From positions 310,001 through 374,000 of the forward strand of contig NZ_JAAVUW010000005.1 of assembly GCF_018449605.1 (NCBI RefSeq): a stretch of 64,000 bases of DNA, in the 5' to 3' direction. Positions 1-8,809 of the stretch are shown here, piece by piece. The notes beneath the pieces were generated by a model. The model searched no databases and had not been told where the DNA came from. It worked only from the letters and a program-made list of their open reading frames with translations. The translations under genes were made by a program, and so were the position numbers. The stretch is from Luteibacter sp. dw_328. GTDB taxonomy: Bacteria > Pseudomonadota > Gammaproteobacteria > Xanthomonadales > Rhodanobacteraceae. Each line of letters begins with the position of its first letter. Within the stretch, counting starts at the first letter, position 1.

Positions 1-1
1 C

Positions 2-808
2 GCCTCAGCCATCGACGACTTTCCAGCGCGTGCCCGTGAGGCCTGGGCGGGACGCCTCGATACGCCGGTACGCCTCGCTGCCGCCCTGAAGCTGGTGGAG
101 TGGATGGCCAGCGGCGATCCGCCGACCCTGGAGGCCATGACGCGCTTCATTGGCCGCACCATCTTCAGCAACGACCAGGCGCTGGACAGACGCCTGCGCT
201 GGGAAGCCGGCCAGCTGGCTCGCACGCTGTATTCCGCGTCTGCCACGGATCCCTCCACGGACACGGAACCGGACGGCGGCGTCGTGCGCATCCTCATGGG
301 CTGCAACGACGTTGCGTGGCCGCGGAGTGAAGCCGAGATACGCGAATCCGCGCGACGTTATGCCGCGCGGTATTTCAACTTCACGGGTGACGCAACGATG
401 GAGGAGCTCACATGCTCGCGCTGGGGCGGCCCTGGTGCTCGCCAGCCGAATCTCACCGTACTGGGAAGCGCATCGCCATTCCTTCTGATCCAGTCCGAGA
501 AAGACACGTCCACGCCGCTGGCAGGCGCCAGTCACGTGCTCCATGCCTTCGCCAACGCGCGGATGCTACTCGTGCGTAACTCGAGCCTGCACGGCGTGTT
601 CAACTTCACGACGTCCCCATGCATCGAGCGAACGGCGTCACGCTACCTGCTCACCGGTGACCTGCCGGCCACACGATCGCGCGCGTTCGCGTGCAACGAG
701 GTGTTCGATAATCCCGTCGATGCAATGCCGGGCGGGCCATCCCAGACTGCGACCGAACCCACGCCCATGGAGGGGCCGCTCGTGCCAGCGGATCACGACG
801 AATTCTGA
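2..808 (+). CDS. Secreted S33-type alpha/beta hydrolase, C-terminal part (5' end outside window)
   Basis: The reading frame is open from the left edge to the stop at 806-808, so this is the last 268 residues of a longer protein. It aligns by eye with the C-terminal halves of the next two genes. Shared features are an Asp in the context QSEKDTSTPL (charge-relay acid), a His in SSLHGVFNF (catalytic His), a Cys just after it (SPCIERT) and the segment RYLLTGDLP. This is the TAP-like C-terminal domain of tripeptidyl-aminopeptidase-type hydrolases. The nucleophile serine and signal peptide must lie upstream. It is the first of three tandem paralogues on this strand. Substrate is unknown. Confidence 0.75.
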   Translation, partial: ASAIDDFPARAREAWAGRLDTPVRLAAALKLVEWMASGDPPTLEAMTRFIGRTIFSNDQALDRRLRWEAGQLARTLYSASATDPSTDTEPDGGVVRILMGCNDVAWPRSEAEIRESARRYAARYFNFTGDATMEELTCSRWGGPGARQPNLTVLGSASPFLLIQSEKDTSTPLAGASHVLHAFANARMLLVRNSSLHGVFNFTTSPCIERTASRYLLTGDLPATRSRAFACNEVFDNPVDAMPGGPSQTATEPTPMEGPLVPADHDEF

Positions 809-887
809 CACTGATCCGGTGCGTGCGCTGATGCCGACGGAGTGCGCCGCCTCCTAACGTAGGCGGCCCTTACAAGGCGCTGCCCTT

Positions 888-2585
888 ATGAAGAAGCAAG
901 TCACCCTGGCCATGTGGGGCATGTTGCTATGTCACGGCACGAGTTCCGCACAGGAAACACCGAACTGGCAGCTCCCCGCGTTGCAAGCCACGACGATCAC
1001 GTGGGCTCCATGCTCGCCGACGCTCGTACGAGCAAGCGCCTTTCGGCTGGGTGAGCGCTTGCGCTGCGGCACGATGTCCGTTCCGCTGGATCATCATCCC
1101 CAGGCCGGAAATATAGACGTCGCCCTCATCCGCGTCGCCGCGAGCGATCCGGCGCATCGGCAGGGTGCCATCTTCTTCAACCCGGGCGGGCCGGGCGAAA
1201 CCCCGATGCACTACCTGCCATCATTGGCACAGTACTGGGACGACGCGTATGCCGAACACCCCGTGCACGGGACGAAGAAACATCTCTCCGCGCAATTCGA
1301 CCTGATCGGCGTCGTTCCACGCGGGCTCGAAGGCGGCACTCGCTTTACGTGTACATCCGACGCCCAGTCGACCGACTACAACGACATCGTCGCCGATTCT
1401 TCGCCGGCGAATGTCCAGCGGATGGAAAGCTACATGCGTGCGACCGCTGCCGCGTGTCGCGCCAATCCGCTCCATCGGTTCATCAATACCGAGCAGACGG
1501 CGTATGACATGGAGGTCGCGCGCCAGTCATTGGGTGAACCGCGACTGCACTACCTGGGTTTTTCCTACGGCGCGTGGCTCGGCAGCTGGTATGCGGCCAC
1601 CTTCCCCGAACGAGTGGGACGCATGGTGCTCGATTCCAGCATGGACTGGACGGCCGATTGGGATACCAACGTCACCCGCAGCAAGGAGGCATCGCAGGCA
1701 AGATTCGATCGCCTTGTCGGCGAACCCGCTGCAAATGACACTGATCGCTATCGACTCGGAGCGGATGTCGCGACGGTTGTCGCCCAGGTCGAGGGCCTTA
1801 CCTTTCGGGTCCGGCAGGCCTGGGGCGGATTCTGGAAAACGCCCGAGGATCTCCTTGGGGCGCTGATCGTGTCGGACTGGCTGCGCGTCGAGCCTGACAT
1901 CAGCATTGAAACGCTCATCGCGCGTGCGCAGGCCTATCGATTCCATCATGAGGACGCCGTCGACACGGCGATACGCAACGCGGTCATAGACCAGCCATGG
2001 CGGCTCTTTCCGGGGACACATCAGCCCGAACCGTTTGCGCTCGACGCGGTCGACTCCGTGTTCTCGGCTGTCATGTGCAATGACATGCCTTACAACGGTG
2101 ATACCGCTCATCATCAAGCCAGGATTGCGACGCTCGCCCGGGCCCTTCCCACCGTGAACGGGCTGGGGCTGCAATACCACTGCGTGTACTGGGGAGGATC
2201 GCGGGCCATGCGTCCTCCGCTGAGCCGCATGAGTGCTGCCGGCGACATCCTCATGGTCCACGCCGCATTGGACCCGACGACACCGCTCGAGAGTGCCAAC
2301 GCCGCGTTCGAGCGCAGTGCCACGACTCACCTTCTCGTGGCTGAAGGTATCGACGAGCATGGCGTCTTTGGCTTCACGGATTCCGCGTGCATTGAGGATA
2401 CCGTCGGTCGCTACCTGCTCACCGGCATCCTGCCGGCGGGACGCAAATACCGTTGCGCAGCAACTCCGGCAGCACATGGTGGTCCCGAACGCGGATTCAC
2501 ACATCCGGGACGCGCCGCTGCACTTCGCGTGGAACTTTCGGGCATGCGTTCCACCTTGATCCCCGTGGGAGGGACCCATCTGTGA
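888..2585 (+). CDS. Secreted alpha/beta hydrolase, S33 tripeptidyl-aminopeptidase-like (paralogue 2 of 3)
   Basis: 565 residues with a signal peptide ending near SSAQ (residues 18-21). The TAP/S33 order of motifs is present: oxyanion-type NPGGPG near residue 100, nucleophile elbow GFSYG with Ser226, acid Asp462 (HAALDPTTPL) and His491 (DEHGVFGF). The motif usually written DPRGVG reads VPRGLEGG here, so the family Asp is missing. Cysteine pairs such as CSPTLV...RCGTM fit a periplasmic or secreted enzyme. Expected activity is a serine peptidase or esterase removing N-terminal peptides or acyl groups. The next gene overlaps its stop, suggesting translational coupling. Confidence 0.8.
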   Translation: MKKQVTLAMWGMLLCHGTSSAQETPNWQLPALQATTITWAPCSPTLVRASAFRLGERLRCGTMSVPLDHHPQAGNIDVALIRVAASDPAHRQGAIFFNPGGPGETPMHYLPSLAQYWDDAYAEHPVHGTKKHLSAQFDLIGVVPRGLEGGTRFTCTSDAQSTDYNDIVADSSPANVQRMESYMRATAAACRANPLHRFINTEQTAYDMEVARQSLGEPRLHYLGFSYGAWLGSWYAATFPERVGRMVLDSSMDWTADWDTNVTRSKEASQARFDRLVGEPAANDTDRYRLGADVATVVAQVEGLTFRVRQAWGGFWKTPEDLLGALIVSDWLRVEPDISIETLIARAQAYRFHHEDAVDTAIRNAVIDQPWRLFPGTHQPEPFALDAVDSVFSAVMCNDMPYNGDTAHHQARIATLARALPTVNGLGLQYHCVYWGGSRAMRPPLSRMSAAGDILMVHAALDPTTPLESANAAFERSATTHLLVAEGIDEHGVFGFTDSACIEDTVGRYLLTGILPAGRKYRCAATPAAHGGPERGFTHPGRAAALRVELSGMRSTLIPVGGTHL

Positions 2586-4270
2586 ACCTAGCGCTCGCAC
2601 GTCGGTCGTACGCAAACGCACTTCTGTGCGCCTCTTTCGCCGCAGTTTGCTTCATCTTTCCCATCGACCTCCGCGCAACGGCCACCACGACAGCGATCAC
2701 CTGGCGGGCGTGCACGCCGGAGCTTCTCGAAGCGGGGTGGATCGCCGCGCTTGGCGCGCGCCTCGAGTGCGGGACCATGCTGGCGTGGCTCGATGCGGAC
2801 ACCCCCGCGCTCGGGTCACTCACCGTGGGCCTCGTACGATTAAGGGCCGGCGATCCCGCGCGCCGCGAAGGCTCGATCTTCTTCAACTTCGGCGGACCCG
2901 GTGGCAATCCCCTGGATTTCCTGCCGGGCTTTGGCTACTTGTGGTCGACCCGCTCCCTCGACCACCCACTCGATGGCGACAAGCGACGCCTGACCGACCG
3001 TTACGACCTGATCGCCGTCATTCCCCGCGGGTTACGCGGTGGTACGCGCTTCACCTGTCGTCATCCCGAGGCGAGCGATGGACACGACCCCACGGTCGAC
3101 CTCGCCGACTGGAACTGGGACGGCTTCGCGAAGGATGCAAAAGCCTATGCCGCAGGTTGCGCTGCGGACCCACTCCATCCGCATGTGGGAACCCTTCAGC
3201 ACGTTCGGGATATGGAACAGGCTCGACTTGCCCTGCACGAGAACGTACTGAACTTTGTCGGCATCTCGTACGGCACGTGGGTCGGCGCGTTCTACGCCTC
3301 CGCGTACCCCGACCATGCGGGCCGCATCGTTCTCGACTCGGCGATGAATCATGCCGGCACCTTCGAAGACCAGCTGGCGGACGATCCTTACGAGCGCCAG
3401 TCGTCGTTTGCGCGAACCGCATTGCGCCCTGCCCTTGCCGCGCCGGCACTTTATGGCGTCGGCAGCGATGCCGACGAGGTCATGGCGCGTTTTCGCAACA
3501 TGCCTCATCGGGCACACGAAGCCTGGGCGTCGACGATCGACACCCCCGAGGAGCTGGTTGCCGCATTGACGATGGCCGACTGGATTCTGGCTGACGGGAA
3601 AGGCACGCAGGCTCATCTTCTCGCGCGCATGAAAGGCCACCGTTTCAGCCGCGATAGCGCCGTGGATAACGATATCCGTCGTGCCGCGATCAGATTTGCT
3701 GCGACGGCCGAGCAGGGCCTGGCTTTCGATTCCGAGGCCGAGCGCCTGGTCGACTTCTCGGTCTATCACGCGGTCGTTTGTGGCGATACGCCATGGCAGA
3801 AAAACCTGACGTCGTTGCGTGGGATGGCCAACAACATCGGGGCCAGGTATCCGGCTTCCAACGGCGTTCCTGTCACCGTCGGTCTGACGTGCCTGTACTG
3901 GCCCACGGCCCCGCGGTCGCGCCCTTCATTGGCGGGCCTCGCCAAGGCGCCGCCCATGCTCATGGTTCAAGCGGAGTTCGACCCAGCGACGCCGCTGACG
4001 GGGGCGATTCGTGCCTTCAACGCTTCGCCGAATGCTTACCTGGTGCTTGCACGTGGCATGACTGGGCACGGGGTATTCGGCAGCTCGGCCACGCCCTGCG
4101 TCGAGCGAGCCGTCGGTCGCTTCCTCCTCGAAGGAGAGCTACCGCGGCAACGCCTATCCGGCTGCGAGTTCGTGCCGACGCCGCCGTCGCGGCATGCCCG
4201 TGGCGTCGAAACACCTCTGGACGAAGGCGTCGTCCGCGATGAACTCGTGCGTCGCCTTCGAACGAGCTAA
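2582..4270 (+). CDS. Secreted alpha/beta hydrolase, S33 tripeptidyl-aminopeptidase-like (paralogue 3 of 3)
   Basis: 562 residues. I chose the GTG at 2582: it overlaps the previous stop (GTGA), has GGGAGGG about 9 nt upstream, and begins a plausible signal peptide (VNLALARRSY...FIFPIDLRA). The frame stays open upstream to an earlier ATG, but that extension overlaps the previous coding region and has no signal peptide. Catalytic residues by position are Ser229 (GISYGTWVG), Asp467 (QAEFDPATPL) and His496 (TGHGVFGS). As in its neighbour, the usual DPRG motif reads IPRGLRGG. The three copies probably arose by tandem duplication. The substrate cannot be read from the sequence. Confidence 0.8.
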   Translation: MNLALARRSYANALLCASFAAVCFIFPIDLRATATTTAITWRACTPELLEAGWIAALGARLECGTMLAWLDADTPALGSLTVGLVRLRAGDPARREGSIFFNFGGPGGNPLDFLPGFGYLWSTRSLDHPLDGDKRRLTDRYDLIAVIPRGLRGGTRFTCRHPEASDGHDPTVDLADWNWDGFAKDAKAYAAGCAADPLHPHVGTLQHVRDMEQARLALHENVLNFVGISYGTWVGAFYASAYPDHAGRIVLDSAMNHAGTFEDQLADDPYERQSSFARTALRPALAAPALYGVGSDADEVMARFRNMPHRAHEAWASTIDTPEELVAALTMADWILADGKGTQAHLLARMKGHRFSRDSAVDNDIRRAAIRFAATAEQGLAFDSEAERLVDFSVYHAVVCGDTPWQKNLTSLRGMANNIGARYPASNGVPVTVGLTCLYWPTAPRSRPSLAGLAKAPPMLMVQAEFDPATPLTGAIRAFNASPNAYLVLARGMTGHGVFGSSATPCVERAVGRFLLEGELPRQRLSGCEFVPTPPSRHARGVETPLDEGVVRDELVRRLRTS

Positions 4271-4276
4271 CGCTGG

Positions 4277-5464
4277 TCAGAACATGATCTGAGCGCGAAC
4301 CTCGACGATATGGGGATCGACACGAAGGTCGCGATGGTCGCTGATCGCACGGACGTAGTTGCCTTGAAGCTTGAGGTACTTCGTGAGGTACCAGTTCGTG
4401 CCGAACGTCCAGTCGTGTTCCGTGCCGCCCAACGTGGGGCCGTCGTCGAGATTGAGCGTGCTGTAACGGATCAGGAACTCCAGGGCGCCCCAGGGGCCCT
4501 TCGGCAAAACGTCGGAGACGTTGCCGCCGCTATAGGTCCTCGATTCGCCGGTGGCTACCCAGCTTCCGAAGGCGTACCAGCCGTGCGCCTCATAGGCCGG
4601 CTTGTTCTCGAGCTTCACTTTGGCGTCCAGATACTCGCTCTGCACCGACCAGGGTCCGTTGATCCAAAGCCCTTCGAGACCACGCCGGTCGACATGATCC
4701 GCCACGCTCAGAACGCCGGAGTCGATCAGGCGCTGGGTAGTGAGCCCGGCTTCCGGCAAGGCGCGAAGGCGCACGTTAGGTGGCGTGTAACGGTCGCGGC
4801 CGTCGGTCGTGCCATAGGGCGTTTCGCGCGACACCGAACCGCCGAGATGGAGCACGTTGCCCGGATCGTTCAACGGGGTCCACGCCGCGCGTCCGGCGAC
4901 CATCCGGCCGTCGACATCACCTTGAAGGTTGCCGCCGTTGTAGTAACCCAGCTGCACGAGGTAGGCCTTCCGGGTCAGCGCCCAGTCGATACCGATGCGA
5001 CGATTCGCATAGACCGCCTGCATCGGCAGCGACTGTTCCAGGAACGATGTGGTGCCCGTGCTGGTATTGCCTTCGAAGCCGACCGGCGTCTTCATGAAGC
5101 CGACGCGGACCGCGCCGTAGTCGTCGTTGAAGAGCGCCTTGGTCTGCAAGCGGAAGAATGTGTCGAGCCAGGTCTTCGCCTGGAAGTCGAATACGACAGT
5201 GGCGTCGTATACCCCTTTCTTGCGAATGAAGAAGCCGAATTCCTTGCGCCTATTCGTCTGCGCGTTCTCATACAGACCGTCATCGTGCGAGAAGCGATCG
5301 ACGTCATACTGGTACTTCACGGACAGGCCAAGGTCCGTGCCATCGGCGAATACGTAGTGTGTCGGCCAATTAGTGCGCCAGTCGTAGTTATTGCCCGGCG
5401 CATCGGCAGCCGACGCAAACACGGGCGCGATCAGCGCCAGGGCGCTGAGGACGATCTTCTTCAT
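4277..5464 (-). CDS. Phosphate-selective porin O/P family outer-membrane protein
   Basis: 395 residues. A signal peptide ends at ASA-AD near residue 20, the body alternates aromatic and charged beta-strand segments, and the protein ends in Phe (AQIMF), the usual outer-membrane beta-barrel C-terminal signal. The overall pattern (GLSVKYQYDVDRFS, GFFIRKKGVYDATVVFDF, VGFMKTPVGFEGNTSTG) matches the OprO/OprP family of trimeric anion porins. A GGGAGGGG ribosome site lies about 8 nt before the start. Whether it prefers phosphate, pyrophosphate or another anion is not readable. It lies downstream of glnA but is separated from it by a strong terminator. Confidence 0.85.
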   Translation of the reverse strand: MKKIVLSALALIAPVFASAADAPGNNYDWRTNWPTHYVFADGTDLGLSVKYQYDVDRFSHDDGLYENAQTNRRKEFGFFIRKKGVYDATVVFDFQAKTWLDTFFRLQTKALFNDDYGAVRVGFMKTPVGFEGNTSTGTTSFLEQSLPMQAVYANRRIGIDWALTRKAYLVQLGYYNGGNLQGDVDGRMVAGRAAWTPLNDPGNVLHLGGSVSRETPYGTTDGRDRYTPPNVRLRALPEAGLTTQRLIDSGVLSVADHVDRRGLEGLWINGPWSVQSEYLDAKVKLENKPAYEAHGWYAFGSWVATGESRTYSGGNVSDVLPKGPWGALEFLIRYSTLNLDDGPTLGGTEHDWTFGTNWYLTKYLKLQGNYVRAISDHRDLRVDPHIVEVRAQIMF

Positions 5465-5518
5465 GCAGGTACCCCTCCCAGGGATCAGCCGGCGGCACCA
5501 GCTGAGAGTTCGTAGGGA

Positions 5519-5548
5519 ACTATACCGCGCACGCAGGAATTCGCTAAA
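5519..5548 (-). promoter_or_regulatory. Candidate sigma70 promoter of the porin gene
   Basis: On the minus strand TATAGT (-10 like) is preceded by an 18-nt spacer and TTTAGC (weak -35). It lies 55-84 nt upstream of the porin start, after the glnA terminator. I saw no clear Pho box. Confidence 0.35.
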
Positions 5549-5565
5549 CCCTTCGAATCGAGCGC

Positions 5566-5591
5566 AAAAAAAGGGGCGCCGAAGCGCCCCT
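5566..5591 (-). terminator. Rho-independent terminator of glnA with UUCG loop
   Basis: Read on the minus strand the stem AGGGGCGC pairs with GCGCCCCT around a TTCG tetraloop and is followed by seven T residues. It lies 28 nt past the glnA stop and ends transcription before the porin promoter. Confidence 0.9.
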
Positions 5592-5618
5592 CTTCCCTCA
5601 CCCCGAGTTGGATCGCGA

Positions 5619-7031
5619 TCAGATCGCGTAGTACATCTGGAACTCGAGCGGGTGGGTGCTTGCGCGATAGCGGGTCACTTCCTGCATCTTCAGCGCGATG
5701 TAGCCGTCGATGAAGTCGTCGGTAAACACGCCGCCCGCCTTCAGGAACTCGCGATCCTTGTCGAGGGCGACGAGCGCCTCATCGAGGCTGGCGCAGACCT
5801 GCGGGATGTTCTTCTCCTCTTCCGGCGGCAGGTCGTAGAGATCCTTGTCGGCCGGTGCACCCGGGTCGATCTTGTTCAGGATGCCGTCGAGGCCAGCCAT
5901 CATCAGCACGGTGAAGGTCAGGTAGCCCGACTGCATCGGATCCGGGAAGCGGATTTCGATACGACGGCCCTTCGGGCTCGACACGTACGGGATACGGCAG
6001 GAGGCCGAGCGGTTGCGCGCCGAGTAGGCGAGCATCACCGGCGCTTCGAAGCCCGGAACCAGGCGCTTGTAGCTGTTCGTCGTCGAGTTGGCGAAGGCGT
6101 TGATGGCCCGGGCGTGCTTGAAGATGCCGCCGATGTACCACAGCGCCGTCTGCGACAGGCCACCGTAGAGGTCGCCGGCAAACAGGTTCTCGCCATTCTT
6201 CGACAGCGACTGGTGCACGTGCATACCCGAGCCGTTATCGCCGACGATCGGCTTCGGCATGAAGGTCACGGTCTTGCCGGCCTGGTGGGCGACGTTCTTG
6301 ATGACGTACTTCATCGTCATCAGTTCGTCGGCCTTCTTCACCAGGGTGTTGAAGCGCGTACCGATTTCGCACTGGCCCGCGTTGGCGACTTCATGGTGGT
6401 GCACTTCAACCACCTGGCCGAGCGACTCGAGCACCTTGCACATATCGGCGCGCAGGTCGCCCAGGCTGTCCACAGGCGCAACCGGGAAGTAACCGCCCTT
6501 CACGCCCGGACGGTGGCCGGTGTTGGTGCCGTCGTACTTGTAGCGCGACGACCAGGCGGCTTCTTCGGAGCCGATTTCGTAGAACACGCGGCCCATGTCG
6601 TTCTGCCAGCGGACCGAGTCGAAGATGAAGAACTCGGGCTCGGGACCGAAGAAAGCGGTATCGGCGATGCCGGTCGACTTCAGGTAGGCCTCGGCGCGCT
6701 TGGCGATCGAGCGCGGATCGCGGCCGTACGCCTGCATGGTGCTCGGCTCGAGCACGTCGCAATGCAGGATCAGCTGCTTGTGGGCGCTGAACGGATCGAG
6801 GTGAGCGGTTTCCGGATCCGGCATGAGCACCATGTCGGATTCATTGATGCCCTTCCAGCCGGCGATCGACGAACCGTCGAACATCTTGCCGTCTTCGAAG
6901 GTGCTCTCGTCGATGGCGTGAGCGGGAAACGTCGTGTGATGGTGCTTGCCGAGGATGTCGGCAAAGCGAAAATCAACGAACTCGATTTCCTCGTCCTGGA
7001 TCAGGTTCAGCACTTTCGAAGCGGCGGACAT
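5619..7031 (-). CDS. glnA: Glutamine synthetase type I
   Basis: 470 residues, the normal size for a bacterial GSI-beta dodecamer subunit. It makes glutamine from glutamate, ammonia and ATP in the cytoplasm. Visible motifs are [16 protein letters not shown], the metal/ATP block [11 protein letters not shown], and [10 protein letters not shown]. Tyr399 in [11 protein letters not shown] is the adenylylation site of enterobacterial enzymes, so GlnE-type control is expected. I chose the ATG at 7031 because GAGG lies 6 nt upstream. A longer reading from 7061 would overlap the sigma54 promoter and lacks a ribosome site. No glnK or ntrBC gene follows. Confidence 0.97.
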   Translation of the reverse strand: MSAASKVLNLIQDEEIEFVDFRFADILGKHHHTTFPAHAIDESTFEDGKMFDGSSIAGWKGINESDMVLMPDPETAHLDPFSAHKQLILHCDVLEPSTMQAYGRDPRSIAKRAEAYLKSTGIADTAFFGPEPEFFIFDSVRWQNDMGRVFYEIGSEEAAWSSRYKYDGTNTGHRPGVKGGYFPVAPVDSLGDLRADMCKVLESLGQVVEVHHHEVANAGQCEIGTRFNTLVKKADELMTMKYVIKNVAHQAGKTVTFMPKPIVGDNGSGMHVHQSLSKNGENLFAGDLYGGLSQTALWYIGGIFKHARAINAFANSTTNSYKRLVPGFEAPVMLAYSARNRSASCRIPYVSSPKGRRIEIRFPDPMQSGYLTFTVLMMAGLDGILNKIDPGAPADKDLYDLPPEEEKNIPQVCASLDEALVALDKDREFLKAGGVFTDDFIDGYIALKMQEVTRYRASTHPLEFQMYYAI

Positions 7032-7062
7032 AAAAACCTCGGGTAGGTGGGCGGAGTCCATT

Positions 7063-7080
7063 TAGCAATCGCTATGCCAG
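7063..7080 (-). promoter_or_regulatory. Sigma54 (-24/-12) promoter of glnA
   Basis: Minus-strand CTGGCATAGCGATTGCTA matches TGGCAC-N5-TTGCA, with GG and GC exactly 10 nt apart. The predicted start of transcription is near 7053, about 20 nt before the glnA ATG. It fits the NtrC-type palindrome about 90 nt upstream. Confidence 0.8.
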
Positions 7081-7141
7081 CGCAGCCGCCATCGACGGAC
7101 CGGCCAGGACCAAGCTTTCGCATCATAGAACGGCGGCGAGG

Positions 7142-7182
7142 GCCATGTGCAAATGCACCAATGTGGTGCATTTGCACATGGC
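7142..7182 (-). promoter_or_regulatory. NtrC-type enhancer: 19-bp-arm perfect palindrome upstream of glnA
   Basis: Two perfect 19-nt arms (7142-7160 and 7164-7182) are separated by ATG. The core TGCACCA-N3-TGGTGCA (7154-7170) matches the NtrC (GlnG) consensus. It lies about 75 nt beyond the -24 element, a normal enhancer distance. A further TGCACCA half-site sits at 7184-7190. The arms extend well past the protein-binding core, so the DNA could also act as a bidirectional hairpin between glnA and the gene ending at 7204. Confidence 0.75.
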
Positions 7183-7203
7183 TTGCACCATGGATTCCCC
7201 TGG

Positions 7204-7899
7204 TCAGGTCCCCGCTGGCAAGCCGTCGATGAATTCACTCACGTGCCGGGCGCAGGCCTGAGGCGAGGCCTGCAGCAGTCCGTGCGGCCCTTCCACATCA
7301 ACGATTCGCGCCCCAGGCAGGACGTGCCGCATCCACTCGGCCGAGGAGGCCGGGACGAGCACGTCTCGTGTGGCGCGCAGACAGAGCACCGGCACGTCGA
7401 TGCCGGAAAGCGTCGTGCCCGCGTCCGCCGAGAGAACAGACCGTAAACGCCCGCGCAGGGTTGGTGCGTTCATGTCACCGACCGCTTCGATGAACTGCTT
7501 ACGGATATCGGCACCGGGCCGCCGTCCAAGAAGCGCGGGGGAGGCTAGCCGCGCGAATCCCCGTGAGACGCCGAGCAGGCCGATCAGTGGCGACAGATAA
7601 CGTGCCACCGGGCGTGGGTTACGCAGAAACGTCGAACAGAGGATGAGTCCTCGAAGACCCTCCGGCCGCTCCGCGGCCAGACTCGCGGCTACGGGTCCGG
7701 CAAACGACTCGCCAAGCAAGACGAAATCACGATGAGGCAAACGGTCACGAACCCAGGCCGTGAGTTCCGTGTAGCTGGTCGTGCCGCTCGCCGGGTATGG
7801 GATGACGCGCGCCGGGGTGACGTCGCCCAGTGCTGCGAGGAAGGGCCCGAAGAGCGTCCCGGTGCCATCCATGCCGGGCAGAAGCACCAGCTCAGGCAT
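7204..7899 (-). CDS. Small alpha/beta-fold hydrolase
   Basis: 231 residues. It opens with the strand and oxyanion block ELVLLPGMDGTG. The nucleophile elbow is GESFAG with Ser65, a probable acid is the Asp in LRATRDVLVP, and the His is in EGPHGLLQ near the C terminus. No signal peptide is seen, so it is probably cytoplasmic. The chosen ATG at 7899 overlaps the end of the upstream membrane-protein gene by 8 nt, implying a two-gene operon. It resembles esterase/lipase-like members of the fold. Substrate is unknown. Confidence 0.7.
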   Translation of the reverse strand: MPELVLLPGMDGTGTLFGPFLAALGDVTPARVIPYPASGTTSYTELTAWVRDRLPHRDFVLLGESFAGPVAASLAAERPEGLRGLILCSTFLRNPRPVARYLSPLIGLLGVSRGFARLASPALLGRRPGADIRKQFIEAVGDMNAPTLRGRLRSVLSADAGTTLSGIDVPVLCLRATRDVLVPASSAEWMRHVLPGARIVDVEGPHGLLQASPQACARHVSEFIDGLPAGT

Positions 7900-8713
7900 G
7901 CAGCGCGATGCCCGGCCCGATGCCGAAAACGAAAGCCGCGGCAACCACCACGGCGCCAATGATCCATGGCCACGACGCCCCCCACGGTTCTTCGCCAGTC
8001 GCGCCGACTGCCGCCGGGTCGGTCAGCGCCGGAACGAACAGCAGCCCGAGCATGCAGCCGAAACCGCCGCTCACTCCGGCCAGAAGAACGAGGCTCGGTA
8101 TCGGGTTCATCGCGGCACCGGCAACCAGCAGCAGGCTGCCGGCCACGTAGGACGGCCAGGTGAGGCGAGGGATGGCCTCACGCGCCATGCCGCCGACATC
8201 GAGCCGGAGGGCCAACGACACCGAAGCGATGCGCAGCGACAGGTAATAGCCAGCAGCACCCAATATGGCGAGTCCGACACGCCAGACCACGCGTGGCTCC
8301 CATCCTCCGATTACGACAGCCATATCGCCGAAATCGAGCATGCCCGAGTACATCGGGTAGCCAGTGCCATTGAGCAGGTTGACCGTCGCGAATAGCCAGA
8401 GGAAGAACGCTCCCGTTCCGAATGTCGTGAGACGACGAAACCAGGCAATCGCGAGCACACCCAGGACAACGTTCGCCAGTGGGCCGGCCAGAGCGACCCA
8501 ACGGCTGATGGCGCCGCTCGAATTAAGTGCGACGGTGGTCAGCGATACCGGGGTCACGTCGACCACGAGCAACGTAGCCACACCGTGTCCAAGGACTTCA
8601 TGGCACATGTCCATCGCCGCGTAGGCGACGATGGCGATGGACGCCGTCGTCGCGAGACGCCATGGCACAGCCGCGAAACGGCGACCTCCTTTCGATCGAG
8701 TCATGGCGTCCAT
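7892..8713 (-). CDS. M50-like multipass membrane protein with HExxH motif
   Basis: 273 residues from the ATG at 8713 (GGGG ribosome-site-like run just upstream; a second ATG at 8704 is possible). It has about seven hydrophobic segments. The first contains HEVLGH (residues 38-43), a zinc-binding HExxH. A later segment, NGTGYPMYSGMLDFGD, loosely recalls the second M50 motif (NxxPxxxxDG). This supports an intramembrane zinc metalloprotease relative (site-2-protease fold), but activity is unproven because the second motif is degenerate. It overlaps the following hydrolase gene and is divergent from the paralogous repeat proteins at 8810 and 9978. Confidence 0.6.
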   Translation of the reverse strand: MDAMTRSKGGRRFAAVPWRLATTASIAIVAYAAMDMCHEVLGHGVATLLVVDVTPVSLTTVALNSSGAISRWVALAGPLANVVLGVLAIAWFRRLTTFGTGAFFLWLFATVNLLNGTGYPMYSGMLDFGDMAVVIGGWEPRVVWRVGLAILGAAGYYLSLRIASVSLALRLDVGGMAREAIPRLTWPSYVAGSLLLVAGAAMNPIPSLVLLAGVSGGFGCMLGLLFVPALTDPAAVGATGEEPWGASWPWIIGAVVVAAAFVFGIGPGIALHA

Positions 8714-8809
8714 CCCTGCCCCTTCGGTTTCGGCGGATTGTGTCGCATCCCCTGCCCGCCGGCTACGGCTATCATCAGGCGGCAACGCACACCATGACAG
8801 GGGATGGAT

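Noticed and set aside
5465-5560. Pho box before the OprO/P-like porin
   Set aside because: No pair of CTGTCAT-type repeats found.
5391-7046. 551-codon plus-strand frame opposite glnA
   Set aside because: Shadow of glnA codon bias; would also run through the terminator.
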